DNA of 64,000 nt from G965115915 sp965115915 (GCA_965115915.1 OZ220483.1:744001-808000), one strand, 5' to 3'. Positions 31,775 through 41,124 are shown, counted from the first letter of the stretch. Notes: a model not told the origin generated them from the letters alone. Numbers and translations: made by a program.

Positions 31775-33052
31775 ATGCAGTGTCGTCGTGTTGTAGTTAC
31801 CGGAATCGGCGTAGTCAGTCCACTTGCGGGTGATGCCGAAGGCACTTGGCGATGCCTGCTGGCGGGCCAGAGTGGCATCTCTGTGTTGCCTGATATCGAA
31901 GAAGGAGATCCTGCGGTCAGGCTCGTCGGTTCTGTTCGAGATTTTGAACCGGCGCCCTATTTGTCGCCAAAGCATATTCGAGTGCTGGACCCGTTCATGC
32001 AATATGGTATCGTTGCCGGCCTGCAGGCGGTAAACGATGCGGGACTCAAACCCGATGCCGACAATGCGCACCGTGTCGGCGTGATCATTGGTTCCGGTAT
32101 GGGAGGGATCGCAAATATAGAAAAAGCAGTCAGGGGACGCTATGAACATGGGGTGTCGCGGGTTTCCCCATTTTTCATTCCGAGCGTCATAGCCAATATG
32201 ATAGCGGGCAATCTGTCGATAGAGATCGGAGCCAAAGCGATGAATTATGGGGTTGTCAGTGCTTGTGCCACAGGTTCGCACAGCATTGGTGCGGCGGTTG
32301 ATGCGATCCGGTTGAACAGGGTTGATGCGGTGGTCGCTGGCGGTGCTGAAATGGTTGCTTCTTCATGGCTGGCGAGGGCGGGCTTTTCCGCGGCACGTGC
32401 CTTGTCTACCCGCAACGATGACCCGGAGCGGGCGAGCCGTCCCTGGGACCAGGATCGCGATGGTTTCGTGATGGGCGATGGTGCGGGCGCGATGGTGCTT
32501 GAAGAGTATGAATTTGCCCGTAGCCGCGGTGCCAGAATATTGGCTGAACTGATAGGTTATGGTAACAGTTCGGATGCGTATCACATGACCGCCCCGAGTG
32601 TGGATGGAGAAGGGGCCATATCATGTATGCAAAACGCGCTGCTTGATGCGGGTATTCAGGCGCAGGAGGTTGACTATATCAATGCGCACAGCACGTCCAC
32701 AGTGGCAGGGGATGTGGTAGAGGTCAAGGCAATCAAGCAGGTATTCGGCAGTCATGCCAGCAGGCTTGCCATCAGTTCCACCAAATCCATGGTAGGGCAT
32801 ATGTTGGGTGCGGCGGGGGCGGTGGAAGCCATTTTCTGTGTACAGGCACTGCGCGATCAGACAGTCCCCCCAACGATAAATCTGGATCGTCCGGACACGG
32901 ATTGCGATCTGGATTTTGTTCCCCACAAATCGCGTTCCCTCAAACTGGATACCACGTTGAGCAATTCATTCGGTTTTGGTGGAACCAACTGTACCTTGAT
33001 CTTTCGCCGCATGGAGCATGCAGCAGATCCTGGCAAGCCTGATCAACGGTGA
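31775..33052 (+). CDS. fabF: 3-oxoacyl-ACP synthase II FabF
   Basis: Elongating condensing enzyme of fatty-acid synthesis. From ATG 31775 (MQCRRVVVTGIGVVSP) the triad is Cys164 (SACATGSHS), His305 (INAHSTST) and His342 (VGHMLGAAGAVE). 425 residues, close to the usual 412. An upstream in-frame ATG at 31739 would add 12 residues without support. It overlaps pabC by 35 bp. Confidence 0.95.
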   Translation: MQCRRVVVTGIGVVSPLAGDAEGTWRCLLAGQSGISVLPDIEEGDPAVRLVGSVRDFEPAPYLSPKHIRVLDPFMQYGIVAGLQAVNDAGLKPDADNAHRVGVIIGSGMGGIANIEKAVRGRYEHGVSRVSPFFIPSVIANMIAGNLSIEIGAKAMNYGVVSACATGSHSIGAAVDAIRLNRVDAVVAGGAEMVASSWLARAGFSAARALSTRNDDPERASRPWDQDRDGFVMGDGAGAMVLEEYEFARSRGARILAELIGYGNSSDAYHMTAPSVDGEGAISCMQNALLDAGIQAQEVDYINAHSTSTVAGDVVEVKAIKQVFGSHASRLAISSTKSMVGHMLGAAGAVEAIFCVQALRDQTVPPTINLDRPDTDCDLDFVPHKSRSLKLDTTLSNSFGFGGTNCTLIFRRMEHAADPGKPDQR

Positions 33053-33878
33053 ACCGGATGCGTCTGTTTCTCCTCTCGACAGAGGGATGCAGTTTGGCGA
33101 TGGTGTGTTTGAGACGATCGCAGTGGTGGACTACCTGCCTTTGTGCATGCAGAACCATCTTGAGCGGCTTCGCGAGGGTTGTTCCCGACTGCGTATCCCC
33201 GTTGACACGGACTTGCTGCAGCGTGAACTGCTGTCCCTGAGCCGGTTGAGACAGCAGGCCGTTATCCGGCTTACGGTAACCCGGGGGCCCTCTGTGCGCG
33301 GCTATTCCTGTCCGCGGCAGGTGGACCCCACCCGTATACTGATGCTTTTCCAGTGGCCACAGTGGCCTGTTCATTACCACCTGGATGGGGTCAAGGTGAG
33401 GCTGTGCCGCTTGCGCTACGGAAGAAATCCGGCCTTGTCCGGCATCAAGCACCTGAATCGTCTGGAGCAGGTCATGGCGCGGCAGGAATGGTCGGACAGT
33501 GCCATTGCCGAAGGTCTGGTCATGGATGAGGGGGGCTTGGTTATTGAAGGGACAATGAGCAATGTCTTTTTGCGTCAGGGGGAGGTCTGGTTGACCCCGG
33601 ATCTGCAACACTGTGGGATCTCCGGAGTGATACGCAACGTTATCCTGGCGCGGCAGTCTTCCCTGGGTATCAGCGTGCGTGTGGTGGACATCCCGTTGTC
33701 ACGTTTATTGGATGCGGAAGAGTTGTTTCTGTGCAACAGTCTGATCGGAATTTGGTCGGTGCGGGAGTTGGAAGGACGTCGTTTCCATGATCGGCGGCGC
33801 AGCCTGTCGATCGCCGAGGGACTGCGCGGACAGGGTTATATAGCACCGTTGGAGGTTGCCGATGTCGACTCGGTTTGA
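33018..33878 (+). CDS. pabC: Aminodeoxychorismate lyase
   Basis: PLP enzyme of fold type IV releasing p-aminobenzoate from aminodeoxychorismate for folate. The PLP lysine is in SGIKHLNRLEQVMAR, and the fold-IV block EGTMSNVFL is present. 286 residues. Placement between fabF and mltG is the standard gammaproteobacterial order and separates it from the branched-chain or D-amino-acid aminotransferases of the same fold. The start lies inside fabF. Confidence 0.93.
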   Translation: MQQILASLINGEPDASVSPLDRGMQFGDGVFETIAVVDYLPLCMQNHLERLREGCSRLRIPVDTDLLQRELLSLSRLRQQAVIRLTVTRGPSVRGYSCPRQVDPTRILMLFQWPQWPVHYHLDGVKVRLCRLRYGRNPALSGIKHLNRLEQVMARQEWSDSAIAEGLVMDEGGLVIEGTMSNVFLRQGEVWLTPDLQHCGISGVIRNVILARQSSLGISVRVVDIPLSRLLDAEELFLCNSLIGIWSVRELEGRRFHDRRRSLSIAEGLRGQGYIAPLEVADVDSV

Positions 33879-33921
33879 TTGGTTGTGTGCAGGCGTCCGG
33901 GTCTGTAGCGTATAGGCAGAC

Positions 33922-34950
33922 ATGGGTGCTGGCAGGAGCCTGCTTGGCCTGTTGATCAGGGCATGCCTGTTGCTCTCGTTGCTCTTTGTTGTGACGGCGT
34001 GGTGGCTGTTGCGGGACATGGAAGACTATTTGCAGAGTCCATTGCGGGAGGGGACAGAAGACATCCTGTACCGTATTGCTCCAGGCAGCAGTTTTGCTCA
34101 AGTGCTTTCCGAGCTTCACGCCAGGGGCATAGTCAGACATCCGGGCTATCTTCACCTGGCCGCCTGGTACCGTGGTCAGACCACTCAAATACAGGCCGGA
34201 GAATACCTGATCCGACCTGCCATGACCCCGTTGGATATGTTGGGGCTGTTTGCCAGTGGCAAGGTTACCCGGTATAGTCTGACCCTGATAGAGGGATGGC
34301 GTTTCGCTGATGTGATGCACGCTGTCAAGACGCATCCGGCACTTCGCCAGACGTTGTCGGATCACCTGCAGCAGACCGTGTTGGCAGTGCTGGAAGCGCA
34401 GGACCATACTTCTGCGGAGGGCTTGTTTCTGGCTGAGACCTGGCATTTTCATCAGGGCACCACGGATGTGGATTTTCTGCGCAGGGCGCACGGCGACTTG
34501 CTGGTTCTGCTGGAGCGTATGTGGCATGAGCGACAACCGGGGTTGCCATACCGTTCCTCTTATGAGGCCTTGATAATGGCATCGCTGGTTGAAAAGGAGA
34601 CGGCGCTGGAAAGCGAACGCGGGCGTATTGCCGGGGTGTTTGTGCGCCGGCTGCAGCAGGGGATGCGGCTGCAAACTGATCCTACAGTCATATTCGCGCT
34701 GGGGGATGCGTATGATGGCAATATCCGTAAACAGGATTTGCGGATCGATTCGCCTTATAACACCTACCGTTATCGCGGTTTGCCGCCAGGTCCCATCTGT
34801 CTGGTCGGCGCCATGGCATTGCGTGCGGCATTGCGGCCACAGGCTGGAGATAGCCTGTATTTTGTCGCACGCAAGGATGGCAGCCATCATTTTTCCGCGA
34901 CTTTGAGCGAACATAACCGCGCAGTACGCAAGTATCAACTGAAACGCTAG
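33922..34950 (+). CDS. mltG: Endolytic murein transglycosylase MltG
   Basis: Inner-membrane lytic transglycosylase thought to end nascent glycan strands. It has one N-terminal membrane segment (residues about 8-30), a LysM-like region around residues 48-98, and the YceG catalytic domain with Glu224 in SLVEKETALE. 342 residues. It is followed by tmk after 3 bp. Confidence 0.93.
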   Translation: MGAGRSLLGLLIRACLLLSLLFVVTAWWLLRDMEDYLQSPLREGTEDILYRIAPGSSFAQVLSELHARGIVRHPGYLHLAAWYRGQTTQIQAGEYLIRPAMTPLDMLGLFASGKVTRYSLTLIEGWRFADVMHAVKTHPALRQTLSDHLQQTVLAVLEAQDHTSAEGLFLAETWHFHQGTTDVDFLRRAHGDLLVLLERMWHERQPGLPYRSSYEALIMASLVEKETALESERGRIAGVFVRRLQQGMRLQTDPTVIFALGDAYDGNIRKQDLRIDSPYNTYRYRGLPPGPICLVGAMALRAALRPQAGDSLYFVARKDGSHHFSATLSEHNRAVRKYQLKR

Positions 34951-34953
34951 GCC

Positions 34954-35580
34954 ATGTTTATCACGTTTGAGGGCGTAGAGGGCTCCGGGAAAACTACCCA
35001 GAGCGTGCTCCTTGCCGAATTGCTGCAGGACCGGGGACATTCGGTCCTTTGTACACGGGAGCCTGGAGGCACCGATGTGGGAGAACGTATACGGCAGTTG
35101 TTGCTGGATACCGGGACAGACGATATGCATGAAGAAACGGAATTGCTGTTGCTGTTCGCTGCTCGCCTGCAGCATCTCCGGCAGCGGATTTTGCCCGCTT
35201 TGGAGCAGGGCAAGATTGTCATATCGGATCGTTTCATCGATTCCAGCTATGCCTACCAGGGGGCTGGACGTGGCGTCTCCGCGATACGCATCCGCACATT
35301 GCAACGCTGGGTACTTGGTGGCTTTCGTCCCCAATTGACCCTGCTGCTGGATTTGGACCCGGAGACGGGTTTGTGCAGGACGCGTCGGCGTAGTGCGGAA
35401 CGGGACCGTTTCGAGAAGGAGCGGCTGTCTTTTTTTACCAACGTGAGGGCGGCGTATCTGGAAATGGCTGCGGTGGAGCCCACGCGCTTCGTGCTGGTTG
35501 ACGCCAGCCAGTCCGAGGCCGCGGTACAGGCCCGGATCAGTCGGATCATCGAGCAGAGGTTGTCCGCCGATGGTGACTGA
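34954..35580 (+). CDS. tmk: Thymidylate kinase
   Basis: Phosphorylates dTMP to dTDP. It has the P-loop FEGVEGSGKTTQ at residues 5-16, TREPGGTDVGERIR (the DR-type substrate block), and SDRFIDSSYAYQGAGRG. 208 residues, normal length. Its 3' end overlaps holB by 11 bp. Confidence 0.96.
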   Translation: MFITFEGVEGSGKTTQSVLLAELLQDRGHSVLCTREPGGTDVGERIRQLLLDTGTDDMHEETELLLLFAARLQHLRQRILPALEQGKIVISDRFIDSSYAYQGAGRGVSAIRIRTLQRWVLGGFRPQLTLLLDLDPETGLCRTRRRSAERDRFEKERLSFFTNVRAAYLEMAAVEPTRFVLVDASQSEAAVQARISRIIEQRLSADGD

Positions 35581-36562
35581 AGCGCTGGCGGAGTTCCCCT
35601 GGCATCGGCCAGGCTGGGAGCAGTTTCTGCGCTGTTTCCCTGCGGATCGCATGCCGCACGCCATATTGCTTCATGGCAGGCATGGGTGCGGTATCACACA
35701 CTTTGCCTGGCGTGTCGCACAACGGCTGTTGTGTGTCCAGGAGCCGCCCTGTGGTCGTTGTCGGAGTTGTCGCTGGTCGCGTGCCGGCAGTCACCCGGAT
35801 GTATTGCATATCGCACTGGAGGAGGGAGCAAAACAGATACGGGTAACGCAGATACGCGCCGTGGCCGAATTCCTGTCATTGAAGAGTCTGTGTGGAAATG
35901 GCAGGGTTTGTATAGTGGACCCGGCGGACGATATGAACCACAATGCCGCGAACGCTTTGCTCAAGATACTGGAAGAGCCTCCGGAAGGCACGGTGCTATT
36001 GTTGCTTGGTCTGCGCCCCGGTGGCCTGCTGCCGACAATACGCAGTCGCTGTCAGTCGTTTCAGGTGCAGGCCGTGATAGATGAAGATAGTCACGTATGG
36101 CTGCAGCGGCATTGTGGGGTGGAGCGGGATGTGGCGCACAGCTTGTTGCGAGTGTCCGAGGGTGCCCCACTGCTGGCGGCAACCCTGCATGCGCAGGGTG
36201 TATTGGCGAAACGCGATACATTTATGGAAGCGTGCCGCGCCGTGTTGGAAAACCGGGCCGGGCTTTCCGCACTCGTCACGACCAAACGTGAAGACGTGTT
36301 GCAGGCCTTTGAGTGGCTGCTGGGGATGTTGCGGGCAGCGATACGTCATCGGTTGGGTGCATCGGCAGATCCGGTGTGGCAGGGCAATCGGAACATTCAG
36401 GTCTTGAAAACTCGACTGGAAGGTTTAGAATTGTCTACTCTGACAGAATGTTATGAGCAAACCTTGTCACTTTACAGCTTCTTGCTGCAAGCAACGAACT
36501 TGAATGCACGTGGCGTATTGGAGGAGGGACTGTTATCTTGGTGTGAGATGTTGGTTGATTAG
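35570..36562 (+). CDS. holB: DNA polymerase III delta-prime subunit HolB
   Basis: Clamp-loader stator subunit. The zinc-binding cysteines appear as CVQEPPCGRCRSC (residues about 54-66), and HNAANALLKILEEPP is the typical sensor-side motif. The P-loop is degenerate (GRHGCGITHF), as expected for delta-prime, which does not hydrolyse ATP. The start at 35570 (MVTEALAEFPWH) overlaps tmk; the earlier in-frame ATG at 35498 is inside tmk. It is followed by a PilZ gene as usual. Confidence 0.93.
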   Translation: MVTEALAEFPWHRPGWEQFLRCFPADRMPHAILLHGRHGCGITHFAWRVAQRLLCVQEPPCGRCRSCRWSRAGSHPDVLHIALEEGAKQIRVTQIRAVAEFLSLKSLCGNGRVCIVDPADDMNHNAANALLKILEEPPEGTVLLLLGLRPGGLLPTIRSRCQSFQVQAVIDEDSHVWLQRHCGVERDVAHSLLRVSEGAPLLAATLHAQGVLAKRDTFMEACRAVLENRAGLSALVTTKREDVLQAFEWLLGMLRAAIRHRLGASADPVWQGNRNIQVLKTRLEGLELSTLTECYEQTLSLYSFLLQATNLNARGVLEEGLLSWCEMLVD

Positions 36563-36696
36563 TGGTGTCTTCGTCTGGTAGACCGACCGGAAACGCATAA
36601 AAGTGCGTGGTGGATAAAGCATTGTGTTGTTCCAGGTTCGACGGTGAGGATGCTATGGATATGTTCTGGCCCTCCATCAAGTAGAGGATAGTGCGT

Positions 36697-37050
36697 ATGG
36701 CTGCAAAAAAAGATACAACACAAGGCATTTTATCGTTGACTATCAAGGACAAGAGTTCTTTGTATGCCTCGTATATGCAGTTTATCAACAACGGGGGGTT
36801 GTTTGTTCCAACTTCCAAGCCGTATCAGCTTGGAGATGAGGTATTCATGCTGCTGAACCTGGGTGACAGCAAGGAGAAATTGCCGGTTGCCGGCAAAGTG
36901 ATATGGATTACCCCGCCTGGGGCCCAGTCGAACAAGACTGTCGGCATTGGCGTACAGTTCAATGATCTGGACAAAGGAGCCACCAAGAGCAAGATAGAAA
37001 AGATCCTGGCGGGTGCCCTGGGCATGGATCGTCCCACCCATACGATGTGA
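36697..37050 (+). CDS. pilZ: PilZ-domain protein, type IV pilus type
   Basis: 117 residues matching the PilZ protein encoded in the tmk-holB-pilZ-tatD cluster, needed for type IV pilus biogenesis in Pseudomonas and Xanthomonas. Conserved segments are NNGGLFVPTSKPYQLGDEVF and GKVIWITPPG. The c-di-GMP-binding RxxxR motif at the N-terminus is not visible, in line with this subgroup not binding c-di-GMP. The start at 36697 has GAGGA upstream. Confidence 0.9.
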   Translation: MAAKKDTTQGILSLTIKDKSSLYASYMQFINNGGLFVPTSKPYQLGDEVFMLLNLGDSKEKLPVAGKVIWITPPGAQSNKTVGIGVQFNDLDKGATKSKIEKILAGALGMDRPTHTM

Positions 37051-37090
37051 TGCGGCAACCCGTTGTATCGCCAAACTTTGCGCTGTTCAG

Positions 37091-37882
37091 GTGCAATTAG
37101 TCGATTCGCACTGCCATCTGACCCTGATTCAAGAGCATCTGCCGCTGGACGAGGTGTTGGACGGTGCCCGGGCCAGCGGGGTTGCCCACATGTTATGCGT
37201 GGCGATTGACATGGAGGGTTTTGCCGCTATCGATGCGCTTGCCGAACGTCATGCCTGCATTTCGGCCTCTGCGGGGATACATCCCAATGCCTGTGCCGGT
37301 GCGGACATGGATTTCGAGCGTTTGCGTGCCCAGACCCGGTCCGCTCAGGTGGTGGCGATTGGCGAGACGGGTCTGGACTACTTTCGCAGTGAAGGCGACC
37401 TGGAGTGGCAGCGGGAACGTTTTCGTCAGCATATCAGCCTGGCTCGAAGTTGCCAAAAGCCGCTGATCATTCATATGCGTGAGGCCAGGCAGGACGTGAT
37501 ATCCATTTTGCAGACACAGGGTGCGGATCAGGTAGGCGGGATCATGCACTGTTTTGTCGAGGATATGGAGACGGCCTGTCAGGCGATGGAAATGAACTTC
37601 CTCATCTCGTTTTCCGGCATCATCAGTTTCCGCAATGCCGGCGACCTGCGTGAAGTTGCCCGTGCGTTACCGCTGGATCGGATGTTGATTGAGACGGACT
37701 CTCCGTATCTGGCCCCGGTGCCTTTCCGTGGCAAGACCAACCAGCCGGCCTATGTGTCCCGGGTAGCGGAGACGATAGCGGAACTCAAAGACATCTCGGT
37801 GGAAGCGGTGGCTGAGCAGACCGCGGCCAACTTCTGTGAACTGACCGGGGTGGAACTGGCGACACCGGAGCGTCTGGTTTGA
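37091..37882 (+). CDS. tatD: TatD-family metal-dependent DNase
   Basis: TIM-barrel metallohydrolase; members act as 3'-5' exonucleases or D-aminoacyl-tRNA-type hydrolases. Metal ligands are in VDSHCHL at the start, GETGLDYF (Glu near residue 92), IIHMREA (His) and the C-terminal ETDSPYLAPVPFRGKTNQPA. The start is taken as GTG 37091 directly before QLVDSHCHL; the frame extends upstream into pilZ without support. It closes the acpP-to-tatD operon. Confidence 0.92.
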   Translation: MQLVDSHCHLTLIQEHLPLDEVLDGARASGVAHMLCVAIDMEGFAAIDALAERHACISASAGIHPNACAGADMDFERLRAQTRSAQVVAIGETGLDYFRSEGDLEWQRERFRQHISLARSCQKPLIIHMREARQDVISILQTQGADQVGGIMHCFVEDMETACQAMEMNFLISFSGIISFRNAGDLREVARALPLDRMLIETDSPYLAPVPFRGKTNQPAYVSRVAETIAELKDISVEAVAEQTAANFCELTGVELATPERLV

Positions 37883-37979
37883 TGGTGACCGTCCGGAGTG
37901 CGGTATCTGTCGGGGACGGTGGGTTCGCCGCATGCTGGATGAGAAGGTGACGGGCACTGGCTGAAGCGGTTGATTGGCC

Positions 37980-38960
37980 ATGTCTTCTGCACCCATACAC
38001 TGCCGTTTATTGATCCTGGGGACGGGGCCTGCGGGCTACACTGCCGCGCTATATGCCTCCCGTGCCAATCTTTCCCCGCTCATGCTGACTGGCCTGCAGG
38101 AGGGGGGGCAACTGGCAACTACTACCGATGTGGATAACTGGCCTGGCGATGCGGAGGGCGTGCAGGGACCTGAATTGATGCGGCGGATGCGATGCCATGT
38201 GGAGCGTTTTGGCGTGCGCCTCATCATGGACCAGATACATGGCAGTGATTTCCAGCAGCATCCGTTCCTGCTGTACGGGGACAATGGCAGTTACCGCTGC
38301 GATGCCCTGATTATCGCCACTGGGGCGTCGGCGCGCTATCTGGGCCTGGCTTCGGAGCAGGCATTTCTGGGCAAGGGGGTTTCCGCCTGTGCCACCTGTG
38401 ACGGGTTTTTTTATCGCGGGGAGCGGGTCGCTGTGATCGGAGGGGGCAATACCGCTGTCGAGGAGGCCTTGTATCTGGCCAACATTGCGTCCCGGGTCAC
38501 GTTGATCCATCGTCGTGACAGGCTGCGTGCGGAAAAAATCCTGGCCGATAAACTGCTGGAACGCAGCGCGGACAATGGGGGCAATATCGATATCCTTTGG
38601 AACCATCAGTTGGAGGAGGTGTTGGGCGATGATACTGGTGTTACCGGCATTCGCGTCTACAGCAATCTGGACCAGGGCCGTAGCGAACTGGAACTGAAGG
38701 GGGTGTTCATCGCCATCGGTCACGACCCGAACACCGGTATGTTCACCGGGCAGCTTGATATGCAGGGTGGCTACATCAGGGTCTGTGGTGGCAGTGATGG
38801 CGAGGCCACTGTGACCAGTGTCCCGGGTGTCTTTGCCGCCGGGGATGTGACGGATCGGGTATATCGGCAGGCGATCACCTCTGCCGGGAGCGGGTGTATG
38901 GCGGCATTGGATGCCGCCGCGTGGCTGGAGCGGCAGGGTGGGCCACATGCTTCGGGGTAG
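37980..38960 (+). CDS. trxB: Thioredoxin reductase
   Basis: NADPH-dependent flavoprotein keeping thioredoxin reduced. FAD motif LGTGPAGYTAALYA at residues 14-27, redox pair Cys137 and Cys140 (ACATCDG), NADPH motif VIGGGNTAVEEALYL, and a final FAD motif GVFAAGDVTDRVYRQAITSAGSGCMAAL. 326 residues from ATG 37980. trxB is usually beside ftsK-lolA; here a 4.7-kb island separates them. Confidence 0.95.
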   Translation: MSSAPIHCRLLILGTGPAGYTAALYASRANLSPLMLTGLQEGGQLATTTDVDNWPGDAEGVQGPELMRRMRCHVERFGVRLIMDQIHGSDFQQHPFLLYGDNGSYRCDALIIATGASARYLGLASEQAFLGKGVSACATCDGFFYRGERVAVIGGGNTAVEEALYLANIASRVTLIHRRDRLRAEKILADKLLERSADNGGNIDILWNHQLEEVLGDDTGVTGIRVYSNLDQGRSELELKGVFIAIGHDPNTGMFTGQLDMQGGYIRVCGGSDGEATVTSVPGVFAAGDVTDRVYRQAITSAGSGCMAALDAAAWLERQGGPHASG

Positions 38961-39012
38961 ACCCGGAGCACAGCGCGACGAGACATCGGCACGCCCGAAC
39001 GGCGGTTCATTG

Positions 39013-39158
39013 CCACGGGAGGATGATGGTGAACTGTTCGAGAACAAGATGAAACGGCTGGTCTCGGAACTGCGCAAGCAACAGATCGGGGGGCAAGTCC
39101 GGATGTGGCGATCGCGAAGAATCTTAGGGCCCTGTGTTTTCTGGGGCGCGGTGTATGA
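39013..39158 (+). pseudogene. Remnant of a type I methyltransferase (HsdM) 3' end
   Basis: Starting near 39013 one frame reads PREDDGELFENKMKRLVSEL, the acidic-helical C-terminus of HsdM-type N6 methylases. After about 39080 the resemblance continues only in another frame, DVAIAKNLRALCFLGRGV, ending at a TGA at 39156-39158. A frameshift therefore splits about 50 codons, and nothing of the catalytic domain remains. The TGA overlaps the HEPN start as ATGA, so the fragment was once translationally coupled to that gene. Confidence 0.65.
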
Positions 39159-39580
39159 GCATTGACACCACCTTCCTGAGGCGCTGCATTGGAGCGCTGG
39201 AATCTGCTTTCGGTGAAATTGGCAAGCATGGCACGGCGGACGATCTTGCTTACGACATCTATCGCGCCGCCTGCGTGAAAGAGTTCGAGCTGGTGCTTGA
39301 GCAGAGCGGCAAGCTGCTGCGCAAGCGGATTGCCGCCTTCTTTTCTGGCAACCAGCAGGCCGACCGTCTTGTGTTCAAGGATCTGTTCCGCCATGCCGCC
39401 CGACACGGACTGATCGATGCCGATGTGGCGGAACGCTGGCTTCACTATCGCGACAACCGTAACGATACCGCGCATGACCATGATGAAGGCTTTGCCGAGG
39501 CCACACTGAGGCTACTCCCTGGATTCATCGCTGATGCCAGGGCGCTGGCGGACATGATCGAGGCGGCACCGGATGACTGA
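39155..39580 (+). CDS. HEPN-domain toxin of a HEPN/MNT pair (HI0074-like)
   Basis: 141 residues, all helical, of the nucleotidyltransferase-substrate-binding (HI0074) group. The HEPN ribonuclease motif R-x4-H is present as RNDTAH (residues about 106-111). In known HEPN/MNT modules the HEPN protein is an RNase toxin and the nucleotidyltransferase neutralises it by adenylylating the toxin. The start at 39155 overlaps the hsdM remnant stop. It overlaps the MNT gene by 8 bp. Confidence 0.85.
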   Translation: MSIDTTFLRRCIGALESAFGEIGKHGTADDLAYDIYRAACVKEFELVLEQSGKLLRKRIAAFFSGNQQADRLVFKDLFRHAARHGLIDADVAERWLHYRDNRNDTAHDHDEGFAEATLRLLPGFIADARALADMIEAAPDD

Positions 39581-39917
39581 GCGGTTGCATCTCGAGTCGA
39601 GGCATCGCACGGTGCTGGAGGCTCTGTTGCGGGAGCATTTGCCTGAGGTTGAAGTCTGGGCCTACGGCAGCCGCGTCAACGGGCGGAGTCATGATGGCAG
39701 CGATCTCGATATCGTGTTGCGCGGGCCCGGTCTCGTGGAGATCCCGATCGCTCGGATCGAGGACTTCAGGGAGGCGGTGCGGGAATCGAGCATCCCCTTC
39801 CTGGTCGAGGCCCGTGACTGGGCGCGCCTGCCGGAGCGGTTCCATAACGAGATCGATCGGAGCCATATCGTGTTGGTTGAACCACCAGTCCGGGTCAAGA
39901 ATGGGTCCAGGGTTTAG
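39573..39917 (+). CDS. Minimal nucleotidyltransferase antitoxin (MNT)
   Basis: 114 residues of the minimal nucleotidyltransferase family. The catalytic signature GS-x10-D-x-D is present as GSRVNGRSHDGSDLDIVL (residues about 32-49). It pairs with the upstream HEPN gene (8-bp overlap) as a type VII-style toxin-antitoxin module. Position in an island next to a restriction system suggests island maintenance or phage defence (inference). Confidence 0.87.
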   Translation: MTERLHLESRHRTVLEALLREHLPEVEVWAYGSRVNGRSHDGSDLDIVLRGPGLVEIPIARIEDFREAVRESSIPFLVEARDWARLPERFHNEIDRSHIVLVEPPVRVKNGSRV

Positions 39918-39964
39918 CTTTGGCAACTGATGTGGTCCAATAGATTTGTTAACCCGGTTAAGGA

Positions 39965-40165
39965 TCACTGCCAAAAACCGAGGTATTGGAGATTACAGAC
40001 TAAAGACAGTACACGAAGAAGTTCTGGTTGTTTGCGCTGGGCGTCGGGGTCGAAGTCGTACTTGTTCCAGACATCCAGCCACTGCGTCAGCCGCAGCACG
40101 GGGATTTGTTCTTCGTCAGGAGGCATTCGTTTTCTTTTTGTTGTCGATATCGAGCCAACTCGCAC
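39965..40165 (-). pseudogene. Possible truncated third gene of the restriction operon
   Basis: A 66-codon frame starts 15 bp after the restriction-endonuclease stop on the same strand. The first 45 residues (including RLTQWLDVWNKYDFDPDAQ) look like real protein, while the last part looks random. I do not recognise the family. It may be the 5' stump of a gene removed when the left part of the island was rearranged. Between 39918 and 40179 I see nothing else except a 16-bp sequence at 39929-39944 shared with 49383-49398. Confidence 0.35.
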
Positions 40166-40179
40166 GACATGCGATCCAT

Positions 40180-41124
40180 TTACTTTCCCGATCTCGGCCC
40201 CAGAAAGCGATCGCCGTCGTAGTGAATCAGGTGAGCCGGCGTGTCACAGAGCCACACTTCCGTCTCCCAGGCAATGTTCTTCATGTGTTTTCGAAACTCC
40301 TTGAAATCCGGAAATGCACTGACATAGACAGCACCTACCGGGCACTTCATCAACAAGGTCTCCAGGTCAACCACACGGCTCGGCGAAATCGGTCCGTGCG
40401 ATGTAACTGCCTCGACAAGAAACAGCCATTCGCGTTTCGCATCGTACAGTACCACATCTGGAAGCTTGTCGTGATCGGTAATCGGGATGCCGAGTTTTTC
40501 GATCCATTGCCGGTCGACAAACAAATTTTTCTTGGCGGTGTCACCGAGATAAAGCAGCTTCGCGCCGGGTGCAAAGCGTGGTGCGAAGTCTGCAACGATA
40601 GCGCGCTGTATTTTATTGTGCCGGCCCGGCGAGAGCCGTAGCTCTCGACCATCGGGCAGTCTGACCGGAATCGTGCTGCGATCCCGGTTACGAGCATAGC
40701 GCTCCGCGAGTGCACCCTGTTCTCGGCGGAAGCGATCCACGGCAGACGCCCAATGCTTCGTTCCATAGTGCCGGACCGCATTCAGCGCCGCTTCGCTGAC
40801 AGCATAGTGGGTCTTCGGGCTGTTCGTCGGCAAGCCGGGTTCGAACGGGTTGTAGTCGGCGATTCTTGCCTGTATGAATTGGTGCAACACCTGACGCCTA
40901 AAGGTCTCCCGCGTGTTCGGCGCATACTCGGTGCCGTAATGTTCCTTGAGATAGTCCATGATGCCTTTGGTGACGCCACATCGACGCCGCTTGGCTTTCG
41001 GCCAGGCGGCGTCGGGTGTCAGTCCGCAAAGGGCTATGAGTGTCATGCCGGCCATCTGGTTGTGCTGAGTCGGCGGCATCCCCAGAGATTGCAGGATTGC
41101 CCGAGCGTCTTCGACGTCAGCCAA
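40180..41124 (-). CDS. BsuBI/PstI-type restriction endonuclease
   Basis: 314-residue type II restriction endonuclease of the BsuBI/PstI family (CTGCAG cutters). The catalytic core reads LPDVVLYDAKREWLFLVEAV followed by TSHGPIS, the PD...(E)xV arrangement of the family, and the N-terminal helical region has AGMTLIALCGL. It overlaps the methyltransferase gene by 8 bp, so enzyme and protector are translated together. The target CTGCAG is inferred from the family only. Confidence 0.9.
   Translation of the reverse strand: MADVEDARAILQSLGMPPTQHNQMAGMTLIALCGLTPDAAWPKAKRRRCGVTKGIMDYLKEHYGTEYAPNTRETFRRQVLHQFIQARIADYNPFEPGLPTNSPKTHYAVSEAALNAVRHYGTKHWASAVDRFRREQGALAERYARNRDRSTIPVRLPDGRELRLSPGRHNKIQRAIVADFAPRFAPGAKLLYLGDTAKKNLFVDRQWIEKLGIPITDHDKLPDVVLYDAKREWLFLVEAVTSHGPISPSRVVDLETLLMKCPVGAVYVSAFPDFKEFRKHMKNIAWETEVWLCDTPAHLIHYDGDRFLGPRSGK

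Noticed and set aside
33670..35664. 664-codon open frame antisense to pabC-mltG-tmk
   Set aside because: Three well-supported genes lie on the other strand and the frame shows no domain.
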